Part shown: in pieces, positions 34,412 to 43,515 of the stretch
How the letters are laid out: each line of letters opens with the position of its first letter
How positions within the stretch are numbered: position 1 is the first letter of the stretch
From: JAVDCA01 sp035293985
GTDB lineage: Bacteria > Pseudomonadota > Alphaproteobacteria > Rhizobiales > Xanthobacteraceae
Direction: 5' to 3'
Assembly (NCBI GenBank): GCA_035293985.1
Contig: DATGLS010000024.1
Location: 10,586-74,585 of the forward strand
DNA: 64,000 bases
Made by a program: the position numbers and the translations under genes
Notes under the pieces: model-generated
The model's database searches: none
The model's input: only the letters and a program-made list of their open reading frames with translations
What the model was told of the DNA's origin: nothing

Positions 34412-35529
34412 CAGGCGGAGACCCTCGGCCGCTCGGCGAGGCAGGCGCATAGGACCTGATCGATCTCGACCGCCCGCGCGCGCCACGAATGCGCGGCACG
34501 CACCAATACGGCGCCGCGCTGCCCCATGCCCCGCGCCTGTGCCGGGTCGGCGGCGAGCTGCGCGACCGCCCGCGCCAGCGCCGGCGCGTCCCCACAGGGG
34601 ACGACGAGGCCACAGCCTCCTTCCCGCACCAGCTCCGACTGCCCGGGAAGCTCGGTCACGACGACGGGAATCCCGCACGCCAGGGTCTCGAACAGCTTGA
34701 GCGGATTCATACCGGTCGACGAGCGTCCGCGCGGGTTGGTCATCGGGATCAGGCCGGCGAGCGCGCCGGCGATGAGGCCCGGAATCTCCTCATAGGGCCG
34801 ATAGCCCATCCAGCGGATCGGCAGCCCGGACCGCACCCCAGCCTCGACCAGGTTCTGCCGCACGCCGGTGCCGATGATGACGAGCGGCAGGCCGCGCGGC
34901 CAATCCGGCTGACGCACCGCGTCGACCATGACATCGACGCCGTGCCAGTCCGTCAGCCCGCCGAAGAACACCACGAACGGCTCCGCGACGATCCGCTCGA
35001 TCGGATGAAAAAGGTCGGTGTTGGCGGCGTTGGGCACGACCGAGATGCGGTCATGGCCGGCCTGCTGGCGCAGCCACGCCGCGAGCTCCCGCGCGACGGG
35101 AAACAGATGATCCGCGCGCCGATACTGCGAGACGTAGAGCCAGCGCAACAGCGGACGCAGCGGCGCGAGCCAAGGTCGGCTCACGATGAGATCGAGCTCG
35201 GTTCCGTTGATCTCCTGCACCACCACCCGGCGTTTCAGCCGCGCCGCCATTGCGACCGGCCAAGCGAGCGCGTGGGCGCGCACGTACAGCGCATCGTGAT
35301 TGTCCAAAGCCCGTACGGCGCTCCACATGGTACGCACGTAATCGAACGCCTTGGCGATGGCGTTGCGCGGACGATCCGGGCTCGACGGCCGCGGCGTGAA
35401 CAGATCTAGGCACCATCCGAGCGCACGTAGGTTGCCGACGATCTCGTTGATGTGCACGTAACTCGCCTGCCCCTTGTGCGGCAAGTCGAGCGCGAAATAG
35501 GCAATGCTTCCGCGTCCCGAATTCGACAT
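34411..35529 (-). CDS. Glycosyltransferase family 4, copy 1
   Basis: A 372-residue GT-B retaining glycosyltransferase. It has the N-terminal IAYFALDLPHKGQASYVHIN, the acceptor-to-donor linker VVPNAANTDLFHP, and the GT4 nucleotide-sugar site NPLKLFETLACGIPVVVTEL with the conserved E-x7-E region. It works at the inner-membrane cytoplasmic face on lipid-linked glycan. The start at 35529 (MSNSGRGS) is likely; the frame is open further up but with no better signal. It is divergent from the carbamoyltransferase at 35628 and coupled to asnB copy 1. Confidence 0.9.
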   Translation of the reverse strand: MSNSGRGSIAYFALDLPHKGQASYVHINEIVGNLRALGWCLDLFTPRPSSPDRPRNAIAKAFDYVRTMWSAVRALDNHDALYVRAHALAWPVAMAARLKRRVVVQEINGTELDLIVSRPWLAPLRPLLRWLYVSQYRRADHLFPVARELAAWLRQQAGHDRISVVPNAANTDLFHPIERIVAEPFVVFFGGLTDWHGVDVMVDAVRQPDWPRGLPLVIIGTGVRQNLVEAGVRSGLPIRWMGYRPYEEIPGLIAGALAGLIPMTNPRGRSSTGMNPLKLFETLACGIPVVVTELPGQSELVREGGCGLVVPCGDAPALARAVAQLAADPAQARGMGQRGAVLVRAAHSWRARAVEIDQVLCACLAERPRVSA

Positions 35530-35627
35530 CGGCTCGTTCGGTCGGTCGTTTACCGCTGTGTGACTATGCGGGTGCGAAAGGGCCAATTTCGCTTTCAATG
35601 TGCTGTGGACGCCGGTAGATAGATTGG

Positions 35628-37352
35628 ATGGATCAAGAAGCCTACATCCTCGGCATTCACGACGGGCACAATTGTGGCGCAACGCTCACGCGTGGCGGCG
35701 CGATCGTCGCGTCGGTGTCGGAGGAGCGCCTCGTCCGCCGCAAGAACGCCATCGGCTATCCCCGCCGCGCTATCGAGGAGGTGCTTCGCATCGGCGGCAT
35801 CGAGCCGCATGAGCTCGCCGAGGTCGTCTACGCCTCGCTGTTCATGCACACGGCCTCGCACCTCGAGGACATCTCGCAATGGTACGCGGTCGGAATGGAG
35901 GAGCAGATCGCCGACGCACGCACGCCGCCCGAATACGGCCGCAGCATCTTCGCGACGCGCAAGCGCGAGCGCATCGCACAGGTGGTGGACCACCTCGGTG
36001 TGGCTGAGAGCCAGGTCCGCTTCGTCGAGCATCATCTCGCCCATCTCGCCGCCGCCTACTTCACCGCCCCGCGCGCGGCGTTCGACCGGCCGGTGCTCGG
36101 CCTCACCTGCGACGGTGCCGGCGACGGGCTGTGCGCGACCGTCTCGATCTGCCGCGGCAACGCGATCGAACGGATCGCCACGACCGATCGCAACGCCTCG
36201 GTCGGCAAGATCTACTCGCGCGTCACCTACCTGATGGGCATGACGCCGTGGGAGCACGAGTACAAGCTGATGGGCCTTGCGCCCTATGCCGATCCGAAGC
36301 GCGCCGAGGAGGCGGCGAGATCGCTGCACCGCCTGCTCGGCCTGACCGATGATGGGCTCGGCTTCGCGCTCAAGACCGACCTCTCCACCAACTACTGCTA
36401 CCGCTATCTGCGCACCGAGCTGGAGCGTGTGCGCTTCGACACCATCGCGGGCGCGACGCAGCGCTTCACCGAGGACATGCTGATCGCCTGGGTGCGCGGC
36501 TGCATCAAGAGCACCGGCATCGGCGACATCGTCTGCGGCGGCGGCGTGTTCATGAACGTCAAGGCCAACATGCTGCTCGCCGAGCTGCCCGAGGTGCGCT
36601 CGATCTACGTGATGCCGAGCGCGAGCGATGAATCGCTCTCGATCGGTGCCTGCCTGTCGCGCTTCTACGCCCTCAATCCCGACCTCGACTCGCGCGCAAG
36701 CCGCGTCGACCATCTCTATTTCGGCGGCCGCGACGAAGCCAACACCGAAGCCGCTGCGGTCGAGGAGGCGCGCCGCAGCCTTCAGGTCGGCGTCTCCGAG
36801 CCGCCCGACATGAACGCCGCGATCGCGGATCTGCTCGGCGGCGGTGAGATCGTCGCCGTGTGCCGCGGGCCGATGGAATGGGGCGCCCGCGCGCTCGGCA
36901 ATCGCAGCATCCTGTCGGGCGCCGACGACTATCGCCGGGTCGACCGCATCAATCAGATGATCAAGATGCGCGATTTCTGGATGCCCTTCGCGCCGAGCAT
37001 CAAGGCCGAGGCCGCCGACCGCTATTTCGCCGGCGTCAAGGATATCGACTATTCGTTCATGACTTTCGCGGCGCCCGTGCGGCCCGCGGCGTTCGACGAG
37101 GTCGTCGCGGGCTCGCACCCGAAGGACCGCACGATGCGCCCCCAGGTCGTCACCAAGGTCGCAAACTCCGACTACCATGCGGTGATCAGCCATTTCGAGC
37201 GGCTGACCGGACGCGGCGCGGTTCTCAATACCTCGTTCAACCTGCACGGTGAGCCGATCGTCGCGACCGGCCGGGACGCCATTCGCGTGATGGCGGCATC
37301 CGACATCCAGTATCTCGCCCTTAACGATCATCTGCTATCCAAGCGCCCCTGA
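35628..37352 (+). CDS. Carbamoyltransferase, second copy (different subfamily)
   Basis: A 574-residue carbamoyltransferase of the NodU/CmcH superfamily, clearly divergent from the one at 21584. It has ILGIHDGHNCGATLTRGGAI, the metal-binding EHHLAHLAAAYF (about 140), ECG-like GGGVFMNVKAN, and the C-terminal MEWGARALGNRSILSGADD. It would carbamoylate a hydroxyl of a glycan residue. Unlike copy 1 it has no DUF5989/SxtJ partners. It is on the plus strand with galE, interrupting the otherwise leftward locus. A TAGATA-like -10 lies so close to the ATG that a leaderless transcript is possible, but the evidence is weak. Confidence 0.9.
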   Translation: MDQEAYILGIHDGHNCGATLTRGGAIVASVSEERLVRRKNAIGYPRRAIEEVLRIGGIEPHELAEVVYASLFMHTASHLEDISQWYAVGMEEQIADARTPPEYGRSIFATRKRERIAQVVDHLGVAESQVRFVEHHLAHLAAAYFTAPRAAFDRPVLGLTCDGAGDGLCATVSICRGNAIERIATTDRNASVGKIYSRVTYLMGMTPWEHEYKLMGLAPYADPKRAEEAARSLHRLLGLTDDGLGFALKTDLSTNYCYRYLRTELERVRFDTIAGATQRFTEDMLIAWVRGCIKSTGIGDIVCGGGVFMNVKANMLLAELPEVRSIYVMPSASDESLSIGACLSRFYALNPDLDSRASRVDHLYFGGRDEANTEAAAVEEARRSLQVGVSEPPDMNAAIADLLGGGEIVAVCRGPMEWGARALGNRSILSGADDYRRVDRINQMIKMRDFWMPFAPSIKAEAADRYFAGVKDIDYSFMTFAAPVRPAAFDEVVAGSHPKDRTMRPQVVTKVANSDYHAVISHFERLTGRGAVLNTSFNLHGEPIVATGRDAIRVMAASDIQYLALNDHLLSKRP

Positions 37353-37367
37353 CATGCAAGGGCACGC

Positions 37368-38351
37368 ATGACGATCCTGGTGACCGGCGGCGCCGGCTAT
37401 ATCGGCAGTCATATGGTGCACGCGCTGATCGATGCCGGCGAGCGCGTCGTCATCCTCGACGACCTTTCCACCGGATTCGACTGGGCGATACCGAAGAGCG
37501 CGGCGCTCGTCGTGGGCGAGACCGGCGACCAGCCGCTCGTCGCCGATCTGATCGCCCGGCACAGCGTCGATTCGATCATCCACTTCGCGGCGTCGATCGT
37601 CGTTCCCGATTCGGTTTCCGATCCGCTCGGCTACTATCGCAACAACACCGCCAATTCGCGCTCGCTGATCGAATGCGCCGTCCGGGGCGGGGTGAAGCGC
37701 TTCATCTTTTCCTCCACCGCCGCGGTCTACGGCAATCCTGACCAGGTTCCGGTCGGCGAGGATGATCCGGTCAAGCCGATGTCGCCTTACGGGTCCTCGA
37801 AGCTGATGACCGAGATCATGCTGCGGGATGCCGGCGCCGCACACGGTCTCGCTCATGTCATCCTGCGCTACTTCAACGTGGCGGGCGCCGACCCGGCGCT
37901 GCGCACCGGCCAGTCGACCAAAGGGGCGACGCACCTGATCAAGGTCGCGGTCGAGACGGCGCTCGGCCTGCGGTCGAAAATGATGGTGTTCGGCATCGAC
38001 TATCCGACGCCCGACGGCACCTGCGTCCGCGACTACATCCACGTCAGCGATCTCGTGCGCGCACATTCGGATGCGCTCGCCTACCTGCGTGGTGGCGGCG
38101 CCTCGACCACGCTCAACTGCGGCTATGGCCGCGGATTTTCCGTGCTCGAGGTGATCGACACGGTGAAGCGCATCTCGGGTGCCGATTTCACGGTCGAGAC
38201 GGCACCGCGTCGTGCCGGCGATCCGGCGTGCATCGTCGCCGCCTCCGACCGCATCCGTGCGACACTCGGTTGGCGCCCGCGACTCGACGATCTTTCGACC
38301 ATCGCGCGCCACGCGCTCGAATGGGAGCGCAAGCTCGCCGCCAGGCGCTAG
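37368..38351 (+). CDS. galE: UDP-glucose 4-epimerase
   Basis: A 327-residue SDR epimerase with TILVTGGAGYIGSHMVHALI, HFAASIVVPDSVSDPLGYYR, FIFSSTAAVYGNP, YGSSKLMTE (catalytic Tyr/Lys) and the GalE-specific LRYFNVAGADPALRTGQSTK. It interconverts UDP-glucose and UDP-galactose (or the N-acetyl forms). It starts 15 bases after the carbamoyltransferase stop and forms a two-gene plus-strand unit with it. It converges on the decarboxylase gene that ends at 38425. Confidence 0.93.
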   Translation: MTILVTGGAGYIGSHMVHALIDAGERVVILDDLSTGFDWAIPKSAALVVGETGDQPLVADLIARHSVDSIIHFAASIVVPDSVSDPLGYYRNNTANSRSLIECAVRGGVKRFIFSSTAAVYGNPDQVPVGEDDPVKPMSPYGSSKLMTEIMLRDAGAAHGLAHVILRYFNVAGADPALRTGQSTKGATHLIKVAVETALGLRSKMMVFGIDYPTPDGTCVRDYIHVSDLVRAHSDALAYLRGGGASTTLNCGYGRGFSVLEVIDTVKRISGADFTVETAPRRAGDPACIVAASDRIRATLGWRPRLDDLSTIARHALEWERKLAARR

Positions 38352-38424
38352 CGCTCACGCCTGCCTCCGGCGCCGCAGGATTTGTCATGCCCGCTATTGG
38401 TCCTTCTTGGGTCGCGGCAGTAAT

Positions 38425-39402
38425 CTAATTGCCGGCGATCGAGCTCCGCACGCCCGGCTCGCGCAACAGCCGCTCGAAATATTCCGTGGTCTTCTTCAGG
38501 CCCTCCTTGAGCGGCGTCTTCGGCGCCCAGCCAAGCGCCTTCTGCGCCTTGGCGATGTCCGGTTGACGCTGCCGCGGATCATCTTCCGGCCGCGGACGAT
38601 GCACGATCTTGGAGCGCGCACCCGTCAGGTCGATCACGGCCGCCGCCAGCTCGCGGATCGAGAATTCCTGCGGATTGCCGAGATTGATCGGGCCGATCGT
38701 ATCGTCGCCGGTGGCCATCAGGCGAACCAAGCCGTCGATGAGGTCGTCAACGTAGCAGAACGAGCGTGTCTGCGAGCCGTCGCCGTAGATTGTGATGTCC
38801 TTGCCGAGCAGCGCCTGCACGATGAAGTTCGAGACCACGCGCCCGTCATTCGGATGCATGCGGGGCCCGTAGGTATTGAAGATGCGTGCGACCTTGATGC
38901 GGACCCGATTCTGCCGCCAATAGTCGAAGAACAGCGTCTCGGCGCAGCGCTTTCCCTCGTCGTAGCAGGAGCGGATGCCGATCGGATTGACACGGCCCCA
39001 ATATTCCTCGGGTTGCGGATGGATCTCCGGGTCGCCATAGACCTCGGAGGTCGAAGCCTGCAGGATTTTCGCGCGCAGGCGCTTGGCGAGGCCGAGCATG
39101 TTGATCGCGCCATGCACGCTCGTCTTGGTCGTTTGTACCGGGTCGTGCTGATAGTGCACGGGCGAGGCCGGACAGGCGAGATTGAAGATCTGATCGACCT
39201 CGACGAACAGCGGCAGCGTCACGTCGTGCCGCAGCAGCTCGAACGCCTTGTGGTCCCTGAGCGCGTCGAGATTGCGGTGGGCGCCGGTGAAGAAGTTGTC
39301 GAGGCAGATCACGCGCGCCCCGCTCTCCAACAGGCGCTCGCACAAGTGCGAGCCGAGGAAGCCGGCGCCGCCCGTGACCAGAATGCGCGTTTCCAGATGC
39401 AT
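38425..39402 (-). CDS. UDP-glucuronate decarboxylase (UDP-xylose synthase)
   Basis: A 325-residue SDR enzyme. RILVTGGAGFLGSHLCERLL, the UXS-specific FNLACPASPVHYQHDPVQTT, STSEVYGDPEIHPQPEEYWG, CYDEGKRCAETL (catalytic Tyr/Lys) and RIFNTYGPRMHPNDGRVVSN are all diagnostic of UDP-xylose synthase. Start ATG 39402 has CAGGAG eight bases upstream. It makes UDP-xylose from UDP-GlcA, the same substrate as the UDP-GlcA epimerase at 28320. It follows asnB copy 2 by 27 bases. Confidence 0.94.
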   Translation of the reverse strand: MHLETRILVTGGAGFLGSHLCERLLESGARVICLDNFFTGAHRNLDALRDHKAFELLRHDVTLPLFVEVDQIFNLACPASPVHYQHDPVQTTKTSVHGAINMLGLAKRLRAKILQASTSEVYGDPEIHPQPEEYWGRVNPIGIRSCYDEGKRCAETLFFDYWRQNRVRIKVARIFNTYGPRMHPNDGRVVSNFIVQALLGKDITIYGDGSQTRSFCYVDDLIDGLVRLMATGDDTIGPINLGNPQEFSIRELAAAVIDLTGARSKIVHRPRPEDDPRQRQPDIAKAQKALGWAPKTPLKEGLKKTTEYFERLLREPGVRSSIAGN

Positions 39403-39429
39403 CAATCAGACTCCTGGCGCGGTGCGGCC

Positions 39430-41337
39430 TCAGGCGTAAGAGACATCGAACACCTCGATCCAGCGAATGAGGTTGACGGTGCGCCACAGATCGAAACCGA
39501 AAGCCTGCGAGCGAGCCACCCGGCGCTCGAGGGCCTCGAGCGCCTCGGCGGCGCGCAGCCACGGCAGCGAGCGGGCGGTCTCCGAGCCGAGCACACGCGC
39601 GAACCACGGACGCAAGGCCCGCGCCCACAGGCGGTCTGGAGTCGCAAACCCGATTTTGTCGCGCCGGTCGAGGATGGCGTCCGGAACGAGGCCGCGCATT
39701 GCCGCGCGCAGCACCGCTTTCGAGGTCGCGTCGGCGTCGATCAGATGTACCGACGGCTGCGCGTAGGCGAATTTGGCGAGCGCCGTGGTCAGGAAAGGCA
39801 CGCGCGATTCGATCGCGAACGCCATCGAGTTGCGGTCCTCGTAACGCAACAGCGCCGGCAGGACCGTATCGGTCAGGCTTTGCGCCAGCGCCTGGTGGAG
39901 GAAATCCTTCTGCCAGCGGGGCGCTGCGCCGGCCGTGAGCAGCCCGCGCTCGGCGAACCACCTCGCGTCGATCCACGGCGGCAGCAACGGGCGCCCGATC
40001 AGATCGCGCGCGAATGCGCGCAGCGATGCGGGCACCGCCGGCTCGAACGCCTGGGCGATCAGGCCCGCGTGCACGCCCGGCAGTGCGAGCATCCGGCGGA
40101 TGAGCCGCATCGCCCCGCCCCACTCGAATCGCGCGATCAGCTCGCTGAGCCGGCGGGCGAGATACGGCCGATAGCCGGCGAAGAGCTCGTCCGCCCCCTG
40201 CCCATCGAGCATCACCTTGATGCCGTTCGCGGCCGCGAGCCTCATCACCCGATGCTGGGCGTAGATCGACAGGCTGCCGAACGGCTCGCCCTGGGTTGCC
40301 ACCAGCGCGTCGATGTCGGCGACGATCTCGTCGGGCCTGATGCGCACGTTGGCGCGGTGAGCACCGGCGGACGCCGCGGCGAGCTCGATGAACGGTGTTT
40401 CGTCCACGTCCGAGCCTTCGGCGAGGAAGCTGAAGGTGTGGATGGCAACGTCCTCGCCGCCAACCGCGCGCACACCGGCGAGGATCGAGGAGGAATCAAC
40501 GCCACCCGACAGCGCGATGCCGAGCGGCACGTCGCTGCGCAGGTGCAGCTTGATCGAGTCGAGAAAAAGGCCGCGCAGGTCGCGGGCGGCGTGTGCGCAA
40601 GGCATCGGTTGCGGCGCAATCTGCGCATGCCAATAGGTGACAGGCGACGGCGCCGTCGGCGCGTCGAGGGCAATCGTTGCCCACGTGCCGGCCGGCAGGC
40701 TGCGGATCGCGGAAAAGAGCGTGGCCGGGCCTGCATCGGTGGCCCCGGCGGCGAGGAAAAGGCTGGTGCGCGCGACCTCCGCCGTCCTGCGCACGCCGGG
40801 CACCTCGAGCAGCGGACCGATCTCCGAGGCGAGCGCGATGCAGTCGCTGCCGAGCGCCCAGAACAGCGGCTTGATGCCGAACGGGTCACGCGCGATGAAG
40901 AGCTCGCGCTTCTGCCGGTCGAGCATGGCGAACGCGAACATGCCGACGAAGCGCGCCAGCGCTGCGGGCCCCCACGCCGCAAAGGCCGCGATCAGGACCT
41001 CGCTGTCCGAGCTCGTATGAAAGACGTGGCCGGCACGGGAGAGCTCCTCGCGCAACTCCACATAATTGTAGATCTCGCCGTTGAAGATGAGAACGAGGCG
41101 CCCGTCGACCGATGCCATCGGTTGGTCGGCGCGGCGATCGAGATCGATGATGGCAAGCCGGCGATGCACCAGCGCGACCTCCGCCGTCACCGGATCGCAC
41201 GGCGCGGCGTCGCGCCGATACGTCGCGAGGCCCGACCCGTCCGGGCCGCGATGAGCCAGCGTCCGGTCCAATCGGTCGAGCAAGCCCGGCGCGACCGTGG
41301 CGCCGGCCAACGTCACGATGGCCGCGATCCCGCACAT
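39430..41337 (-). CDS. asnB: Asparagine synthetase-like amidotransferase, copy 2
   Basis: A 635-residue AsnB-type enzyme, well diverged from copy 1. Cys2 is the nucleophile (MCGIAAIVTL), HRGPDGSGLATY and VHRRLAIIDL belong to the glutaminase domain, and ALSGGVDSSSIL is the PP-loop; LDGQGADELFAGY follows. The ATG at 41337 shares a base with the TGA of the upstream GT4 gene (TGATG). The frame is open three bases upstream (GTG at 41340) but the catalytic cysteine needs the ATG start. It probably amidates a uronic acid during glycan assembly. Confidence 0.93.
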   Translation of the reverse strand: MCGIAAIVTLAGATVAPGLLDRLDRTLAHRGPDGSGLATYRRDAAPCDPVTAEVALVHRRLAIIDLDRRADQPMASVDGRLVLIFNGEIYNYVELREELSRAGHVFHTSSDSEVLIAAFAAWGPAALARFVGMFAFAMLDRQKRELFIARDPFGIKPLFWALGSDCIALASEIGPLLEVPGVRRTAEVARTSLFLAAGATDAGPATLFSAIRSLPAGTWATIALDAPTAPSPVTYWHAQIAPQPMPCAHAARDLRGLFLDSIKLHLRSDVPLGIALSGGVDSSSILAGVRAVGGEDVAIHTFSFLAEGSDVDETPFIELAAASAGAHRANVRIRPDEIVADIDALVATQGEPFGSLSIYAQHRVMRLAAANGIKVMLDGQGADELFAGYRPYLARRLSELIARFEWGGAMRLIRRMLALPGVHAGLIAQAFEPAVPASLRAFARDLIGRPLLPPWIDARWFAERGLLTAGAAPRWQKDFLHQALAQSLTDTVLPALLRYEDRNSMAFAIESRVPFLTTALAKFAYAQPSVHLIDADATSKAVLRAAMRGLVPDAILDRRDKIGFATPDRLWARALRPWFARVLGSETARSLPWLRAAEALEALERRVARSQAFGFDLWRTVNLIRWIEVFDVSYA

Positions 41338-42494
41338 CACGAGGCTGCTTTCCGGCGCTCGGTGAGCTCACGGTAGAGCGCGGCGACGCGGCGCGCATTG
41401 ACATGCAGATCGTGGTCGCGCGCAACGCGCGCCTTGAGACGGTCAGCGCGGCGACGGGCTTCTCCGGGATCGGCCCGCATCGCGCGCAGAGCCTCGATCA
41501 ACGCGTCGACATCGCGCGGCGTGAACGCATATCCGCAATCGTCAGCGAGCAGATTGGCGAGCCCGCCAGTCCGGCCGCCGATGACAGGAATGCCGGCAGC
41601 GCCGGCCTCGACCGCAGACAAGCCAAGTCCCTCGTGCCAGGACGGCAGGACGAAAACGTCGGCGGCGGCGAGCAGAGTGGGGATCTCGCTATTCGCTCGC
41701 GGCCCGAGCAGGCGCACCCCCGGCCCCTCGGGTTGTACCGGTCCGGCGCCGACGAACAGCGCGACCACATCACGCCACGCCACGCGGCGCAGCGCTTCGG
41801 CGAGATCGAGCACGCCTTTCTGCCGAAGGAGAGCACCGACATAGAGGACGACGAACGTGTCGTCGGCGATGCGGAGCTCGGCGCGAATTTTCGCCCGGTC
41901 GGGGGCGGCCGAAAAGCGCGCGAGATCGACGCCGATCGACAGCGGCTCGGGCAGAACACCGGTCAACGCTCGCGTCGTCTCGGCAAGGTCGGGACTGTTG
42001 GCGATCACGTGATCCGCACCGCGCACCGCCTCCTCGAGCAGCCGGCGCATGCGCCGGTTATAGCCGGGATAGATATAGGCGTCGTCGCCGAGCACGCTCA
42101 GCAGGAGCGGAACGCCGAAGCGCTGCTTGAGCCGCAAGGCGGCCGCGCCGCATGGATAGGCGAAATGCGCGTGGATGACATCGGGCCGCGATGCGCCGCG
42201 GCAGGCGAAGGCCTGCGTTAGGTGGGCGAAGCCGTAGCGCGTCTCACGTGGCGTCGTCAGGTAGCGCGGACGATGCACCACAATCGGTCCGTCGCTTTCG
42301 CGACGCGGCTGCTGTTGATACGCCGCCCAGCGCGGCCGACGGCCGGCGAGTCCCGGCGGGACCCATGGTGTCGGCGCGAGCACCGTGACGTCGATCCCGG
42401 CCTGCGTCAGCGCACGCGCCTGTGTCTGATGGAACACGAAGCCGGTCGGATTCGCCGCAGAGGGATATCCCGGCGTGATCCAAAGAGCGTGCAT
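41337..42494 (-). CDS. Glycosyltransferase family 4, copy 2
   Basis: A 385-residue GT-B glycosyltransferase: MHALWITPGYPSAANPTGFV at the start, PDVIHAHFAYPCGAAALRLK in the acceptor domain, SIGVDLARFSA at the linker and SWHEGLGLSAVEAGAAGIPV in the donor site. It is coupled to asnB copy 2 by a one-base stop/start overlap. Start ATG 42494 is preceded by GGGATCGCC. An upstream extension of the frame to 42617 is arginine-rich shadow. Confidence 0.9.
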   Translation of the reverse strand: MHALWITPGYPSAANPTGFVFHQTQARALTQAGIDVTVLAPTPWVPPGLAGRRPRWAAYQQQPRRESDGPIVVHRPRYLTTPRETRYGFAHLTQAFACRGASRPDVIHAHFAYPCGAAALRLKQRFGVPLLLSVLGDDAYIYPGYNRRMRRLLEEAVRGADHVIANSPDLAETTRALTGVLPEPLSIGVDLARFSAAPDRAKIRAELRIADDTFVVLYVGALLRQKGVLDLAEALRRVAWRDVVALFVGAGPVQPEGPGVRLLGPRANSEIPTLLAAADVFVLPSWHEGLGLSAVEAGAAGIPVIGGRTGGLANLLADDCGYAFTPRDVDALIEALRAMRADPGEARRRADRLKARVARDHDLHVNARRVAALYRELTERRKAAS

Positions 42495-42525
42495 GGCGAT
42501 CCCGGGCTTTGGTCCCCGGACAAGC

Positions 42526-43515
42526 TCACGCCCAGCGCCGCGGCATGGCGTCAAACATCGTCCGCATGGTGGCCGATGCCTGCGCGGCGCCACAGCGCGA
42601 GACGATCGTGTCGTCACCGTCTTCGAGATATCGCGCGCACAGTTCGTAGAGCGTCTGCATGGCGGTCGGCGTGCCGGTGCGGTCGATCTCTCGCGTGTCT
42701 TTCAATTCTCGCTCGCCCAGCGCGTTGACGCGTACCCTATCGACCAGGATCTGGTTGCCGAAGTCGAGCAGCCGCACCCGTCCCTCCTGCAGGCGTATCT
42801 CGCCCTCGAACAGCTGAAACGCCGACTCCGGATGACTTTCGACGAGAATGCGCGCGTCCGGCCAGGCGCCGCAACGGAAGTCGCCGTCGAGGCAAGGGTC
42901 GCCGGCCCGGCCGTCGCAGCCCGGACGCGGCGCGACGGGTTCAATTTCGCCGCCAAGCAGCATCCTTAAGGTATCGATTACGTGCACGCCATTGTGTAGC
43001 CAGCCGCCGTAGTAGACCCATCGCACGCCAACGACGACGCCGAGCTCGCGAGCGCTTACCAAGTCGCGAACCGCCTGATGACCGCGGTCGAGACGTCGCC
43101 CATGGTTGACCACCACTGTGGTGTCCGACTTGGCCCCGAGCAGCGGCCCAAGCTGGGCAAGCTCTTGCGGCGAGGCGCAGAGCGGCTTCTCCATCACGAT
43201 AATGCGCGGCGGCCGGCGCCCGGCAAGCAGGCCTGCAAGATGAGCCGCATGCTTCCGGTCGGGCGTCGCGACCACGACGAGATCGAGGCCGGCTGCACCC
43301 AGTTCGGCCTTGGTGCAGACGTTCCTCACGTTCCATCGGCTCGCGAACGCCTGCGCTCGCGCAGGCTCGGCGTCGCTGACCGCGACGAGAGCGAAGGGCG
43401 GTGCTGCGTCGAGCGCCTGCGCGTGGGTGGTCGGCCGAGCACTGCGGTCGGCGAATGCGCCAGCGATGCGACCGCATCCGAGGATGGCGGCACTCAGGCG
43501 CCCCTCAGCCGTCAC
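42526..43515 (-). CDS. Gfo/Idh/MocA family oxidoreductase
   Basis: About 329 residues. The Rossmann motif is AAILGCGRIAGAFAD, followed by VVVATPDRKHAAHLAGL and VMEKPLCASPQEL with the catalytic lysine of the family; YYGGWLHNGVHVIDTLRML is the substrate-side block. The sugar substrate is unknown. I favour a GTG start at 43515, inside the end of the upstream cytidylyltransferase gene with GGAAAG about 8 bases before; an ATG at 43566 would give 17 more residues and a 62-base overlap. It probably works with the SpsF-like gene it is coupled to. Confidence 0.8.
   Translation of the reverse strand: MTAEGRLSAAILGCGRIAGAFADRSARPTTHAQALDAAPPFALVAVSDAEPARAQAFASRWNVRNVCTKAELGAAGLDLVVVATPDRKHAAHLAGLLAGRRPPRIIVMEKPLCASPQELAQLGPLLGAKSDTTVVVNHGRRLDRGHQAVRDLVSARELGVVVGVRWVYYGGWLHNGVHVIDTLRMLLGGEIEPVAPRPGCDGRAGDPCLDGDFRCGAWPDARILVESHPESAFQLFEGEIRLQEGRVRLLDFGNQILVDRVRVNALGERELKDTREIDRTGTPTAMQTLYELCARYLEDGDDTIVSRCGAAQASATMRTMFDAMPRRWA

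Noticed and set aside
35590..35628. TTTCAA-N17-TAGATA as the promoter of the plus-strand carbamoyltransferase
   Set aside because: The -10 would be about 10 bases from the ATG, giving almost no leader; the match is poor and could be chance.
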